Positions 9,811 through 21,952 of a DNA stretch of 64,000 nt are shown piece by piece; the stretch's first letter is position 1, and each line of letters begins with the position of its first letter. The stretch is taken from contig OZ007508.1 in assembly GCA_963931865.1 (NCBI GenBank), positions 6,903,716 to 6,967,715 of the forward strand. The letters are read 5' to 3'. Made by a program: the position numbers and the translations under genes. Under the pieces are notes generated by a model. It worked only from the letters and a program-made list of their open reading frames with translations, did no database searches and was not told the origin of the DNA. Origin of the DNA: Axinella damicornis (Eukaryota; Porifera; Demospongiae; Axinellida; Axinellidae).

Positions 9811-12191
9811 CTTTTCGCAATGCGCCCGCGCAAGTGCTGCATGCATGCTCTACACCCTTAATAGGGTGTCAAACGTATTTATAACCTGCAAGTAGATCTT
9901 CAAAAATGATTATGGGTTTGCATGGCTGCTCATGAATCCTCTTACCAAGACTGCTGCTACGTAGCTCTAATACTTAATTCAGGACAATGAATACTCACCC
10001 ATCCAGTGTGCTGCACTCAGCCATCCCAAGTGCATACTAAAGCTCACTCAGCTCTAGCTAGCTAGCTATAGGCCTATAGATAAGTGCTGAAAGAATTGGC
10101 CAAGGTGTTGACTAAACATCAAGCACAGACACGACCATACTGCTTTCACCCTTTGGGTGAACATTCCTGACCCACCCCTTGCTCACACAGAACCTCCAAG
10201 GATATTGACGCTCACTTAAGCTGTCATAGCTAGCAGTCATAATAAAGGGTTAAGCAGCTGCCATGTCCTCTGCATGATTCTAGCTGATACCAATTGCAAG
10301 TCGTGCCGAGACACATCAAGTCTTTTAAAGACTCACTTGTTTACATCGTGCAGTTCTAGCGATGTTATTTCTCTCCTCGAAGATGGCGAAGGGTCGGGCT
10401 ACACTGTTCGAGGTAAGTAGGAGTATGGTTGTAATAAAATCGACCTTATCTTGGTCGAAGACGGCGAGCATAATTTGGAATTAGCACTTTAGTGTGCTAA
10501 TGTTGACCTTTTCGAAAGGTCAAATGTGATGTTCAGGGGTATATCTTCTTCCTAGGGGCTGGAACACGGGTGTTAGTGCTATTAGCAGTTAGCTATGGGT
10601 CTACTGAACTGGCAGGATGAGTTCTAAGTTGGTGGATGAAGGTTAATAGAAACGGCACCAGTTTGTATAACCCTGATCCAGATGATTTCTCAGTGCAGAG
10701 GATTAAAAATGCACATATTGATACACACAACAACTGTGATAAGGCTGCTATAATTTTAATTCATGATCACTATCTTCACTGAAGTCATGTTATATAACCT
10801 CATCTAGCTCTCCACCACCAGTCTTTCTGGCAGAATATCATCGTCTTCTGCTGGACCGGTGCTCCTGTATTATATCGTCTACATGTACTTCAAGATCTGT
10901 CACTCTCCAACAGTACAAATAATGCTGTGGCATCCAGGTCCTCTGTCTGCCATTCATTTTATAGCGACAAGTAATGGCTGCACATCCTGTCTTGCATCTG
11001 CAACCACTTAGCCACATGTAGCCACTTAGAACCAATAATGAATTGTGCCTATCAGGCTATGCTGTCTACATGTATCATGTTCACTGGTACCTCCCGTATC
11101 AGCCTGGCGGAGAGCGTCTAATAGCTTACACTTGAGCTAAACTAGTCCAACCTGGATGCCTCCAAGTGTACAGAAGTCGTCCTCAACTCTAGCTGGCACT
11201 TCACTGGTTCACAGGTACATGTAATTGGCATTCCAGAGAAACGTGATCAAGTGCAATGTTTGCTAGACCCTCTCCGCCCTCCGCTTGCGGCGCACAGCTT
11301 GCTGCTTGACCGGCCGAGCGGAGAGGGGCTAGGGGCTAGTGGCTAGACTGCGTTTTGTAATGATCAGTATACACAACCCTATTGGGAATGCTATGCCCAC
11401 CCTGGCTCTGCATCAAATGCTATAACCCTCTTATCGAGCATTTCCTGGAGCCTGTGATAATGCATCCAGTGTGGTCAGCATGTACCCTTCCCTCTGTTTT
11501 TCTTTCACTGCTATAGGATGTGTGTACCTTGGACTACTCTTCTTGCAGAGCAGTGAGCAGAAGCTGCACTGGCCAGGTTGAACTTTGGACGCTGTTAGCT
11601 GAACCTGAATAATATCTGCTGACTCTGTTTGCTGGCACTTTATACTTTCATCTTGAAGTGTGCTCTGTACCATCTGCTGACTCAGGAACAGACTTCAGAG
11701 CCTCTATGTAGAGTTCTCTGTCATGCAGTAGCTATGTTAATGCCGGTGACTACATATTTTCTCATTCCCGCATGCATTAAAATTATGTGGACTGTTTATA
11801 CCATTTGTATTGCTGGAACACAGAAACTGATGTAAACCCTAACTATAGCATTCATACTTCTTGAACAAAATACCTGCAATAGCTGTCCAGGAGTTGGTTA
11901 ATGCAAACGGCACCAATTTTTGTGAAGATGGTGCTCATTTTCACTCAAATCCAGTTGTTAGCTCATATCTCTCGTTCTGAGTAAGCTACAAACTTTACAC
12001 ATGCATTGGTGCGTAGACCTGAGCTTGCATACCAAAAATTATTAAAATCACTACACCACATCCGAAGTTATAACCATTTTTGTGCGGTCACTTCATTACT
12101 TCAGATTTCGCTATACCGCATACTTCCGGAAATGTTCCGCGTTACGCATACTGGCGAGGCGTGAATGGATTTCCGGTACGGTGGCGATATA
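9811..12191. other. no gene seen; transposon remnants
   Basis: No supportable gene. About 10,130-10,225 (CACCCTTTGGGTGAACATTC) is an inverted homologue of about 2,590-2,665, so both are probably pieces of one repeat family. A fold-back at 11,264-11,348 pairs CTAGACCCTCTCCGC with GCGGAGAGGGGCTAG. Short ORFs here lack recognisable domains or splice context. Confidence 0.5.
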
Positions 12192-12719
12192 CCGTATAGC
12201 CCGAATTTTCGAGGCGCATAATTTTCGCGGTTTTCGCGGATTGGTCTCGGACCGCGAAAATTAAGCTCGCGAATTTTTTCTAGTACAGTAGCGCCCGGAG
12301 GCTATCTCTCGACAGTGAATTGTACAGCCATGCAAACATGGAGCACACACTCTTTGGCACATGAACGACCTGTCCGTGTTGATCTGAGAACTGTGGCAGC
12401 CGAAACGTTCAGCACTGAGCTGAGAGAAGCGACGGTTCGTGGGTATCATGTGTACCAAGACAGCTGGGATATACCGGGATGCAGCTATAGCGTATCGGTG
12501 AACAGTTGCCTTGTATGAGAGAGCCTGGGACGCGCAAGGATCCCTTCGCTGTGGCAGTGGTGTGATCGAGTGTGCACGTCGACCCGCACTACTGGTTTAC
12601 ATGCGCGCGGCGGCGGCCGCATCAGACTGGGCGTGGCTAACCAGAATCCACAATCCGCGAAAATTATTTCCGCGAAATTTTGTAAAAGGCCTGTCCCTCG
12701 AAAATTTGGCGCTATACGG
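12192..12719. mobile_element. TA-flanked CCGTA inverted-repeat element (copy 1)
   Basis: Starts CCGTATAGC after TA and ends GCTATACGG before TA. The subterminal region on both sides has TTTTCGAGG/CCTCGAAAA. 528 bp with GC-rich internal CGCGAAAATT palindromes. It belongs to a family with copies at 20,297, 23,061, 25,634, 36,956, 53,360 and 59,109. A TA duplication suggests Tc1/mariner-type mobilisation; no transposase is inside. Confidence 0.75.
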
Positions 12720-13569
12720 TATGCGATTGGACTGTGTATGGAAAGCACTGATTATGAAGTAACCATTTGTAACGCAACATACATGTACATAGCTAGCTAC
12801 AGAGGTTTCCGGAGCCCTTGCAATTTTCAGGCCAGAATGAAACACCGGAAGTCACGTGAATGCAAATTCAAATCGTAAGAGCTCGAGCGCTCTCGATCTC
12901 ACAGAAAATGGCTTCGTGTGAACCAGGGCGGACAAGCGCTTACAGCAAGACTTACGCCGGGTCCTACAATGGTATTCTGTACACCGATCACCGGTAGATC
13001 CACTAGTAAGAAGGCGCGATTGGGCGCTTTGCGGTCGAATCACTTGCTGAAGCTGTCGAATTAACTTCCTGCGGTACAGCATTCAACTGTGAATCATAAA
13101 CGCTGCCTGGAAATGACTGAGTCTGCTAGTCTATCTACTGTACTTAGCTCGCATGCATGACAACTTGTGACTACATGTACTAGACGCTGATTGGTCAGAG
13201 AACTGCTGTCATGTGACTTCCGTTCTACAAATTCAGTTGCAAGATCTTTGAAAACCTCTGTAGTTCGATCTGCGCTGCACGCATAATTATGAGTCACTTC
13301 CGCACGCGGGTGCATACGTATAATTATGCATGCAATGCTGGTAGGACCACATAATTATTGAAAGCGTCTGCACGTAGATGCAGAAATCGTTGCAAACTGT
13401 ATTGCCTCCAGATCGCGTCATTGATTCGAAGTCATTGGAAAACCACTCGGTGAATCACAAATTGGATTTGTAGCTACACGAATTTCAACCCAGCTAGACG
13501 GCTGCAAAAGGCGTACTCACCTCGGCTCTTTGTACAGTTGCTCTCACGAAACCGCACCTGTCAACAGAA
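12720..13569. other. upstream region of the fucosyltransferase-like gene
   Basis: No gene recognised. Just before the gene is a short in-frame repeat, GTGACAATTGC repeated three times (13,590-13,632). It contains GCGTAAGT, which could be a splice donor for a 5' UTR intron. An out-of-frame ATG at 13,574 precedes the chosen start. Confidence 0.4.
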
Positions 13570-13659
13570 GTGCATGACAGTTGCAACAGGAGTGACAATT
13601 GCAGCAGAAGTGACAATTGCGTAAGTGACAATTCGCTACTTTCAACTATAATTCACTTG

Positions 13660-15159
13660 ATGATGTGGAGGGCACCCAACCCAGTACTCAAGCTTCTTCT
13701 TATTGCTATTGTACTACATGTACTAGTACTTTTACTGGTAGTCATGATGTATCAGTATACAGAAGTTCACATCAGTTTAACTAGTAGTAGCACTGACAGA
13801 CCGCACAGCAGTAGTGTTGAGAAACCAAGTATTGTAGAAGTCTCCTCGTCAGGCAGCAAGAGCTACATGCTTTCACTCCACTATGCAGAGCAGCTGACAA
13901 TGGCAACAGTACACTATGTTGAGTTCATAAACTTGATCGCTGACTGGAACCTCACGGGGGTAGAACCATACGTCTTCAACTCACGAATGTTTGGACTACG
14001 CTACTTTCCCCCCATTACAAACTTCACTGAGTACAGCCTCCTCTTCAACACTTCAATTCTGAATGTCAAACTGAGCAGTTGTCTTCAGAGAGCCACTGAT
14101 GCAGATAAAGGTAGACCAGTCCTATTTGACTCAATCAGTGAGTTTATGAGTCATTCCTACAGGAATATTGTTATTGTCTATTTCATTAAACACATGCAAA
14201 TACTTCCAAGGGAGATTCATACAGCCATGGACTCAGGTGTAACGTTTCGAGATGAACCAATTGCAGACTGTACAGATACTGCAAGGGACAAAAACATGTC
14301 TCATCAGGTTGAAAAACTGCTGGCTCAGGAGCTTGAGTTGGAGGGAATAGAGTCCTATTCTGATGATGACAAATTTAGAGTAGTGCAAGCTTTTTGTGTC
14401 AAAGAAGGTGCTCCAATTTCATTGATTCAATTAAGAGATTATGTTCTCAGTCATAATATTAATGGTAGCCAAGATGGAAGGAAACTAAATGTGAGTATCT
14501 TGTTCATAAGCTGGCAGGGAAGATTCACACACACATTTACTGATCTTCACATTATGAACAAATGCAAGTTCTCAGCATCATCAATATCTTATAGCAAAAA
14601 TGTGCTTGATTGGGCAACCCAGTACATTCATTCTCTGAATCTCCATGAATCATCATACATCTCGGTTCACATTCGATTTGAGCATTTGTTTATGCATCAT
14701 AGGGCTGATCCTGAAATGTTTTACAAGTGCTGTATGAAAAAACTGGAAGTTCTTCTGGGTGTGGTACATCAGAAATACAGTGTATCCTCCAACTCAACAC
14801 TAGTCATGACAGATTTTGGCACCTATGGCTCTGATAGCTGCCATTATGATGGTGGCTATAAAAAGCGCAGTTTGTGTGTAGAACACTCCAACAAACTTCT
14901 ATCCCAAATCAACTTGACTCCGGCCAAATTCGACCCAAAGGTTTATGATGCACCATTCAACTCAGGATTTGTATCTCTTGTTGAGGCAGCCAGCCTTCTC
15001 AATGGTGAAGCACTGATAACTCTTGGAGGAGGTACCTATCAAGCGACTCTTGTAGACCATTTTGTTCGTCACAAAAGCAATTCAGAATCTGTGGGCAAGC
15101 GCTGGTATGGCTTGCAATGTAAAGAATCACCTGATAAAGGATGCATAATATTATATTAA
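13660..15159 (+). CDS. type II membrane protein, O-fucosyltransferase-like
   Basis: Single exon, 499 aa from ATG 13,660. A second ATG at 13,663 has the better context, with A at -3. The frame is open further upstream but has no earlier in-frame ATG. Residues about 9-30 form one strong hydrophobic anchor (LLLIAIVLHVLVLLLVV) after a short basic tail, giving a type II Golgi or ER topology. The rest is predicted lumenal and carries many N-glycosylation sequons (NFT, NTS, NMS, NGS, NVS, NLT, NST). YISVHIRFEHLF (His337, Arg339, Glu341) resembles the conserved H-x-R-x-E segment of GDP-fucose protein O-fucosyltransferases, and VTMTDFGTYG-like VMTDFGTYGSDSC plus a C-terminal EAASLLNGEALITLGGGTYQ fit the second half of that fold. 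The reaction would be transfer of fucose from GDP-fucose to a protein or glycan, but the acceptor is unknown. No frameshift is present, so it appears intact. Another GT-B type glycosyltransferase is the main alternative. Confidence 0.7.
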   Translation: MMWRAPNPVLKLLLIAIVLHVLVLLLVVMMYQYTEVHISLTSSSTDRPHSSSVEKPSIVEVSSSGSKSYMLSLHYAEQLTMATVHYVEFINLIADWNLTGVEPYVFNSRMFGLRYFPPITNFTEYSLLFNTSILNVKLSSCLQRATDADKGRPVLFDSISEFMSHSYRNIVIVYFIKHMQILPREIHTAMDSGVTFRDEPIADCTDTARDKNMSHQVEKLLAQELELEGIESYSDDDKFRVVQAFCVKEGAPISLIQLRDYVLSHNINGSQDGRKLNVSILFISWQGRFTHTFTDLHIMNKCKFSASSISYSKNVLDWATQYIHSLNLHESSYISVHIRFEHLFMHHRADPEMFYKCCMKKLEVLLGVVHQKYSVSSNSTLVMTDFGTYGSDSCHYDGGYKKRSLCVEHSNKLLSQINLTPAKFDPKVYDAPFNSGFVSLVEAASLLNGEALITLGGGTYQATLVDHFVRHKSNSESVGKRWYGLQCKESPDKGCIILY

Positions 15160-15612
15160 ATTTCATTATGCAAGTGTGCCTTAGCTGTATAGAAGTCTAC
15201 AACAGCTTTGTGTAAGTGGCTCGTAAATACTGAAGGGACAGATCTGTACCAAACTAGTTAAATTGAATATGGTAGATTCACTGAACATGTAACTATAGCA
15301 TGCCCACATGAAGCTGAATCATTGATCACTCGAATGTTAGATGTACGACGTCGATCACTGCAAAAAGACCCGGGTTGTTTCAACTTGCAATCGGAAAGCA
15401 TGCATCCTAAAAGCTATCCTGTGCAGCTCAAGAGTGGCCTGGATTGAGGTTGGCGGCACTCTGTCAACGTGTTACCAAAGTGCTCCTTACAATGTGCATA
15501 CAATGCATGTGCCTGCTTGTCAGTTATCATGCAGTGTCCCTTAAAAGCTTACAATATCTATATGTGCCTGCGTGATACCAAAGTGTCCCCTAAAAGCTTA
15601 CGATGTGCATAC

Positions 15613-15710
15613 TAGCCTCGTCCCCAGGCCTCCGCCCAGATTTTATCTCGCAGCTTTCTCCATGCATGGCTGTGAGATAAAATCTGGGCAGAGGCCTGGG
15701 GACGAGGCTA
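15613..15710. mobile_element. fold-back MITE (TAGCCTCG family, copy 1)
   Basis: Arms of about 40 bp pair TAGCCTCGTCCCCAGGCCTC with the reverse complement ending GACGAGGCTA. It is flanked by a perfect 8-bp duplication, GTGCATAC (15,605-15,612 and 15,711-15,718), which supports transposition. Confidence 0.85.
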
Positions 15711-15808
15711 GTGCATACAGTGTGTCTGCTTGTTACCAAAGTGTCCTCTATAAACATACAATGTGCACGTGCCCTCTAAAAACTTACAATGTGCATGCAT
15801 ACTATAGG

Positions 15809-15902
15809 TAGCCTCGTCCCCAGTCCCACGCCCAGCTTTTCATCGCTTGCAGTACGGTACGCAAGTGATGAAAAGCTGGGCGATGGCCTGGGAACGAGGC
15901 TA
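15809..15902. mobile_element. fold-back MITE (TAGCCTCG family, copy 2)
   Basis: TAGCCTCGTCCCCAGTCCCA pairs with the end GGGAACGAGGCTA, and the central CTTTTCATC/GATGAAAAG stem differs from copy 1. CATACTAT occurs on both sides, offset by 3 bp on the left, as a possible target duplication. Confidence 0.8.
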
Positions 15903-16770
15903 CATACTATGCATGTACCTGCTTGTTAGCTATCAGTGTCAGCTTATAGCTGTCAGCTAACAATGCATACTCTATAGTATGCTTGTTACCACACTGCAAA
16001 AAGAGAAGGTTGCTTTAACCAGGCTCTGATCACCATAGTTGCATCTCAGTGCCTCCTCCACTGTGGTGATCATGGAATGCACAAATGTTGTTCTTAATCA
16101 TAGGTATGTGATTGTTTACCCATCTGTATGTCTGTTGGAGGACCTATTGATAGTGATCACATTGTTTGGCATTGAAGCAGCAACTATGGCAGCCGTTCAT
16201 TCAGTAGAATTGCTAGGAGTGCAGCTGCATGCACTTCTACATAGCAGTCCTATAGTTACCTGGAACTAAGAAACTTGACCTAGGTTATCTCAACTGGCCT
16301 ACTAGGATTTCCTATCTAATAGGATTTCCTATCTAATAGGATTGCACTTGTGTGCTCATTCCTTGATCACTGAGATGCATGCAACTGAGGTGACCAAAGC
16401 CTGGTTAAAGCAATCCATCTCTCTTTACAGTGCAAAGGGTGCTCAATGTGCCCTCTAAAAGCTTACAACACATGCATACAATGTGCCTGGTTGTATATAG
16501 CATACAATGTGCCTGGTTGTATCACTTAAAAGCATACAATGTGCCTGGTTGTATCACTTAAAAGCATATAATGTGCCTGCTTGTTGCCGGAGTCTCCCTT
16601 TATAGCATACAACAATATAGTTCCTTTAAAGCGGTAACTTACCAAAGTGTTGCCAACAAAGTGTCCCCTAAAGCTCCACAAATGTTCATGTTATCATAAT
16701 ACCCCTCAACCTGTATGATAGTTGTGTGAATCCCCAAAAGGAGTGACTTGTCTTGAGGTGCTTTCCAGTG

Positions 16771-16949
16771 GAGAAATTCTTAATCACATTAGCAGCTTGA
16801 TAATGAACTGTCCACTCACACATGCACGAAACAAGTGCAGGTATCACTGTAAAAACAACCTGCAGCTGTGTTTCACGCATGTGTGAGACTGTGAGTGGAC
16901 AGGCTACAGCTCGAGCATTACCAGGCTGCTGATGTGATTAAGAACTCTC
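16771..16949. repeat. long imperfect hairpin, unit 1
   Basis: The left arm has GAGAAATTCTTAATCACATT and CTGTCCACTCACACATGC. The right arm has the complements GCATGTGTGAG...GTGGACAG and AATGTG-like GATGTGATTAAGAACTCTC. Arms are about 80 bp with small bulges. Copies lie at 22,751-22,906 and, truncated, at 29,091-29,160. Confidence 0.8.
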
Positions 16950-17209
16950 ACAGTGCACCATTAAGTACCCACGTCTTCACTCATTCAGTCACTCCATTAA
17001 CATCATACAGTTCCAGTGCAGCGATTATCCTTTGCTTTACGTGTAGTCGTTTCAAATTCACACAGGTCTCTCTGTTCAATGCCAATTCCCACTGACTACT
17101 CTCAGATTCATCAACACTCCAATCTTTAAATAGCACGCTTCTTGCTGATAATAATTAATATATATACAGACATTCTTGATGATCATAATTAGACGGAAGA
17201 GTTCGGGGG

Positions 17210-20200
17210 AAATTAAAAGGGTGACAAAAATCCCTTCTAAAGTCTGTTGGTAACTGGTGGTTGTGGGTTCATTCCATCCAATTTCATCAACTATCAATGA
17301 TTATTTGCTGGAGGGGCATTATTGTTTTGAGCCAGGCAGACGTGCGGTAGGGTATCTTCAAGATGAAGAGGACCAAACCTGTTTCTGTTTCTCAACTGGT
17401 CTTGTTCTTTCTCAATCCCTGTATACCCTTCTAGCCTGGGTGGAATTGAGAGGCCAAAAGCACTCAACCAAAATATACCACTCACAAAATAATCCACTTT
17501 CACACGTACACAGGAAAAATACAAGTCCCTTGCAAGGTAGAAATTATGATGGTAATTAGTTACCTTTTTACAGGGAGTAAACTTTGGCGTACTTATTGTA
17601 AGTTGTCACTGCAGGTGATGCCCCTCCAGCAAAAAATCATTAATAGCACAACGGAAGGTTGTGGTTGTGTATTTAATTAAGCTATCACCAAAGTGGTGGC
17701 ATGTATTCACTTTAGTGGTTTCTATGCTGCAAGCTTAGTACATCCTCAGATATCGACCGCAATCTACTGGGCTGACTGCACACACATTCATGGTTGGGGC
17801 AATTGAGCCAGGCTGGTAGCTATCCTCAATATGAGGACCAAACTTGGCCTGTTTCTGTTTCTCAACTGGTCTTGCTCTTTCTCAATCCCTATATACCCTT
17901 ACTTCTAGCCTGGGTGGAATTGAGAGACCTAAAGCACTCAACCAAAATAAACCACTCACTCCACTTACACACACAGGAAAAATACAAGTCCCTTGCGTGG
18001 TAACAAATTATGATAGTAATTACTGTATTTACCTTTTACAGGGAATGATAAACTTTGGGTACTTATTGTAAGTTGTCATTGCCGGTGATGTCCCTCCAGC
18101 AAAAAATCATTAATAGCACAATGTTGTGGGGTGTTCCGAAATACCCCCTGGTGTTCCGAATTACCCACAGTAGAGTTGTAACTATTAATTTAGAAGTCAT
18201 TGTGCAGCGGTACAGCACTGATATTCAGTTTGAAGTTAGTGCACTAGGTGCATGGTGTCTATGTACATGAAACCATTTCAGTTAACCAACATGCTATCAA
18301 CAGGATGTGCTTGTACTAATAATCCATGATAGGGAAAGTTCAATGTTTTGCAGTTATTATGAGACAGGGTGTGTATCATGAGACACCCCAGTTTTTTCAT
18401 ACCTAATCATCGTTTGGCTATAGGTAGGTACACCCTACAGGGCCGTAGGAGTAGGCGCGGCGGCCGCCTGACCAATAATATGCTCAGTCTGGCTAGCAAG
18501 TTGTTGAATCTTGCAGTTTCATCCCAAGATTGCACCAGAAACGATCTCAGAAGGTCTAAAACTCAAAATTTTCCTGGGGGAAGGGCACCCAGACCCCCCT
18601 ATGAGAAGCGCTTTGCGCGCTTGCTCCGCTTCTCAGTTGCCGCGCTGCGCGCGCCATTCCGCCGCCATGATTTCTTCGCTCAAAGCGCTCTCCGCCTGAC
18701 CAAACTAAAAATGCTTCCTTCGGGCCTGCCCTACCAGATTCTGCTAGAACCATTTCCACCCACTTTACTAGGTCACAAGTAGCTATACTTGACAAATCAC
18801 GAACACCAAAATAATGTTTTGCACTATTCAAATAACAGGGTAGAGGATAGATTGGACAATGCTCAGGCACAGTGACGATGTCTATAGATTCTAGTAAAGT
18901 AATTGATACCGCTTCATAATACCCGCTTATTGCAAGAATCTGTGAGGCTTGGGTGTTCTGTAATACCCCCATTTCCCTTAAGTCAGGCTGGTAGTTATCC
19001 TCAAGACGAAGAGGACCAAACCTGTTTCTGTTTCTCAACTGGTCTTGCTCTTTCTCAATCCCTATAGCTATACCCTTACTTCTAGCTTGGGTGGAATTGA
19101 GAGGCCTAAAGCACTCAACCAAAATAAACCACTCCCAAAAATAATCCATTTACACACAGGAAATATACAAGTCCCTTGCGTGGTAACGGAGTTGATATTA
19201 AGACATCAGTGCACCTTTGTACTTGCTGTTCACAGGGAAAAATGGTAAACGTGTACTATTTAAATTATCTTGTTGACATGTAGTGGTTTCCATGCCACAA
19301 GTTTAGTCTACATCTTCAGATATAAACCTCAATGTACTGGGCTGAATGTACTCACAATTTTGTTTGGCAATTAAGGGAAATGCTGGTATTTGGAACGGTT
19401 GAGTCAAGTTAATAGACGTTGCTAACAGCTGAATGCGCCAAGGAATTGCCAAAATTCCTGTCTGTCCGGGCGGCGACGATTGTTTTGTGTAACTGTACGT
19501 AAGCGTAGTGAATCAACAATTTGATGTAGCTTGACCATGAACTAGCTGCTTCCCCAAAGTTGCGGCCTAGCGTACAATAAACTCAAAGCTAGTCTACCAG
19601 CATATCAGTTACAGCCATCTACTGTGCCTTTGCAATCTCAGTGGGGTGTTCCAAAATACCCCCTGGTGTTCCGAAATACCCACAGGAGGATAGCATAAAA
19701 TGTAAAAATTTAGTGGCGATTGTGCAGCGGTAGCAGCTACAGCATTGATATTCAGTTTGCAATAGGTGGTGTTTATGTACCATTGGTGTTGCTAGAATCC
19801 GGGTGTTCCGTAATACCCCCATTTTCCTTAAGTCAGGCTATCCTCAAGATGAAGAGGACCAAACCTGTTTCTGTTTCTCAACTGGTCTTGCTCTTTCTCA
19901 ATCCCCATACTCTAGCTAATCCACTAAACCACTCAAGGACTTGTAAGTTGTCATTGAGGGTGATGTCCATCCAGCATATAATAGCACATCCGATTGTGTA
20001 TTAAATTAAGCTAAAGTGGTGTTGTTGGCATGTATTCACTTTAGTGGTTTCTGTGCCCCAATCAATCTAATGGGCTGGCTGCACCCACATGTATGGTTCG
20101 GCAATTGAGTCAGGCTGGTAGCTATGGACCAAAACTATTTCTGTTTCTCAACTGGTCTTGCTCTCTCTCAATCCCTACATACCCTTACTTCTATAGCTTG

Positions 20201-20225
20201 GGCGGAATTGAGAGGCCTACTGGTA
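17210..20225. repeat. interspersed ~110-bp core repeat, unit 1 cluster
   Basis: The core CCTGTTTCTGTTTCTCAACT...TTGAGAGGCC occurs at about 17,379, 17,846, 19,019, 19,863 and 20,136. It is usually followed by ACAGGAAAAATACAAGTCCC and then GTAAGTTGTCATTGCCGGTG. The same core recurs at about 23,938, 24,410, 26,240, 29,408, 29,877, 34,870 and 35,641, giving about 12 copies. Open frames through it are not conserved between copies, so it is treated as non-coding. Confidence 0.8.
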
Positions 20226-20296
20226 TAGCTCATTGCGATTTGCTATCTTGAAAGTTTGTCAATGGTTGACATGGCTTTGTGAGGTAATAGGGAATA

Positions 20297-20481
20297 CCGT
20301 AGTCGCACGTTATTAGGTGCATGCGCCTATAACTCCACAGGAAGGAAATTTGCGCCTAATAACGAGATGACAATCGAATTATAGCTTTTTCTGGAAGAAG
20401 ACCTCAGCGATTAATAACGAGTAACTGGGATGAGAGTCGAACCTGTGCCTATAAGTGAGCTGCACCTAATAGTGGTGCCGG
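20297..20481. mobile_element. TA-flanked CCGTA element (copy 2, short)
   Basis: 185 bp bounded by TA. The left end has CCGTAGTCGCACGTTATTAGG and the right end CCTAATAGTGGTGCCGG. A decayed version is at about 35,811-35,975 in unit 3, so this insertion predates the triplication. Confidence 0.55.
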
Positions 20482-20577
20482 TATTATGCTCCTTGTGACA
20501 GTCACCTACTGGTGACTACAAGCAACATAGCAATAATCAGTTTGGGATGGTTTCTAATGAGATTCATTGGTCCTCCA

Positions 20578-21512
20578 TGTGATGGAATCAAAACACTGCC
20601 CTTATCTGACAAAAGCCATCTAACACTCTATGCGGATGACATGTTACTCTACAGACCAATTACAAGTTTAACGGATTATGCATTGTTGCAACAGGACATC
20701 AATGGTATCTCAGACTGGGTTGGCAGAAACTACTTGCAATTTAATGTTGAGAAATGCAAGTTTATGCATATCACAAGAAAGACCAATTTTGTTCAACCCG
20801 ATCTAATCCCAAACCTCTGTGGCAAGCCTCTGGAGAGAGTCACTACATACAAATATCTTGGCCTGCTGCTATCAAGTGACCTATCCTGGTCCCAGCATAT
20901 CGACAACATATGTACTAAAGCCAGAAAACTCCTAGGCCTTATATACCGTCGTTTCTATCAATTCTCCACCCCCGAGAGTCTATTTCAGATGTACATCTCA
21001 ATAGTTCGTCCCAACCTAGAATATGCCACTCAAGTCTGGAGCCCATATAAAATCGGCGAAGTTAACCTGATAGAGCGGGTCCAGAAGTTTGCCCTACGCA
21101 TGTGTGCTAAAAGTTGGGATACTAGTTACCAGGAGCTGTTGCATTTGTTCTCCCAGCCGGATCTTCAGCAGAGGAGGCTTTACCTGGATTTGTGCACCAT
21201 GTTTAGAGTAATAAATGGACTCTTTCATTTTCCGGACGATATTTTTGTGCCGCAAACCTCTAATATAAACACTCGCTCATCAAACTTTCAGACCTATATC
21301 TGTCCTTTTGCCCATACATGTTCCTATTTTAATTCATTTGTGCCTCGCACTATTCGTTCCTGGAATTTATTGCCCCCTTCTGTAACTAGTACCAATAGTC
21401 TTGTATCCTTTAAGTTAGGCCTTCGGGCACATTTGTATTAGCAACCTGCTATTTTGTGTCCATTGCTTACATGCAAAAACTTTTATAGAAAAAAAAAAAA
21501 AAAAAAAAAAAA
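20578..21512 (+). mobile_element. 5'-truncated non-LTR retrotransposon (RT 3' half + poly-A)
   Basis: An open frame (to stop 21,441) starts inside the reverse transcriptase palm: LTLYADDMLLYRPI is the catalytic box, followed by YLQFNVEKCKFMHI, YKYLGLLLSSDLSW, RPNLEYATQVWSP and a C-terminal FVPRTIRSWNLLP. This is the usual arrangement of CR1/L2/Jockey-group elements. A poly-A run of about 25 nt follows at 21,488. The matching place in units 2 and 3 (26,770 and 36,255) lacks it, so this is an insertion with a visible empty site. It shares the ORF tail type with 59,685-60,080 but is a different lineage from the 7,413-9,371 element. Confidence 0.9.
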
Positions 21513-21794
21513 AAACATTTAACCGATTAACCATGGAATTATTTTCCCCAACACAACAGATTTTTGTGCATTCAGCGCACACCAGGCACCTTTGTATACG
21601 TAGTAGTCTCTGTCCAAGAGGAATTCAATCAGTTACATAATCATCACTTGTTGAAACAAGCGTACGTGATTGATCCTTCATCCAGGACTAGATAAAATTG
21701 TGTCCTATACTTCCACCTTATCCTCTCTCCCACACCCTCTCCCCTGTCCTTATCCCCCTCCCACATCTCCTCCCTGTCCCCTTTCCCTCCTCAG

Positions 21795-21952
21795 CGTTAC
21801 CTCGCCCTTGATGACCATGTTGCAATGTATGGGCTTATATACTTTGAGTTCCAGAGGACCTGTTCAATGAGGAGACGGTGGAGGTGTCAGTGGGGGCAGG
21901 AGGGGAACATCAACATCATCCTCTCATTCACTGTGAGCTAATCATTGTGCTG
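21795..21952 (+). pseudogene. orphan exon copy, unit 1
   Basis: Preceded by about 75 nt of pyrimidines ending CCCTCCTCAG and followed by CTG-GTGTGT, so it has the outline of an internal exon. By comparison across the three copies the reading is about ALDDHV-AYFEFPEDL-NEETVEVSVGAGGEHQHHPLIHCEL. Here the frame is broken by small indels near 21,830. The parent gene is not recognised. Confidence 0.5.

Larger units (their letters stand above)
15440..16670. repeat. GTGCCTGCTTGTTACCAAAGTG repeat block
   Basis: Degenerate tandem array of short modules: TGTGCCTG, CTTGTTACCAAAGTG, TCCCCTAAAAGCTTACAA and GCATACAATGTG. The same modules recur at 22,460-22,660 and 28,250-28,990, just before the hairpin that starts each of the next tandem units. 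This block is therefore probably the tail of a further, partial unit. It contains two fold-back elements. Confidence 0.75.

Noticed and set aside
13570..13659. In-frame upstream extension (Asp/Asn/Ser/Cys-rich) of the fucosyltransferase-like ORF
   Set aside because: It has no ATG and consists of a GTGACAATTGC repeat; the type II anchor fits a start at 13,660 or 13,663.
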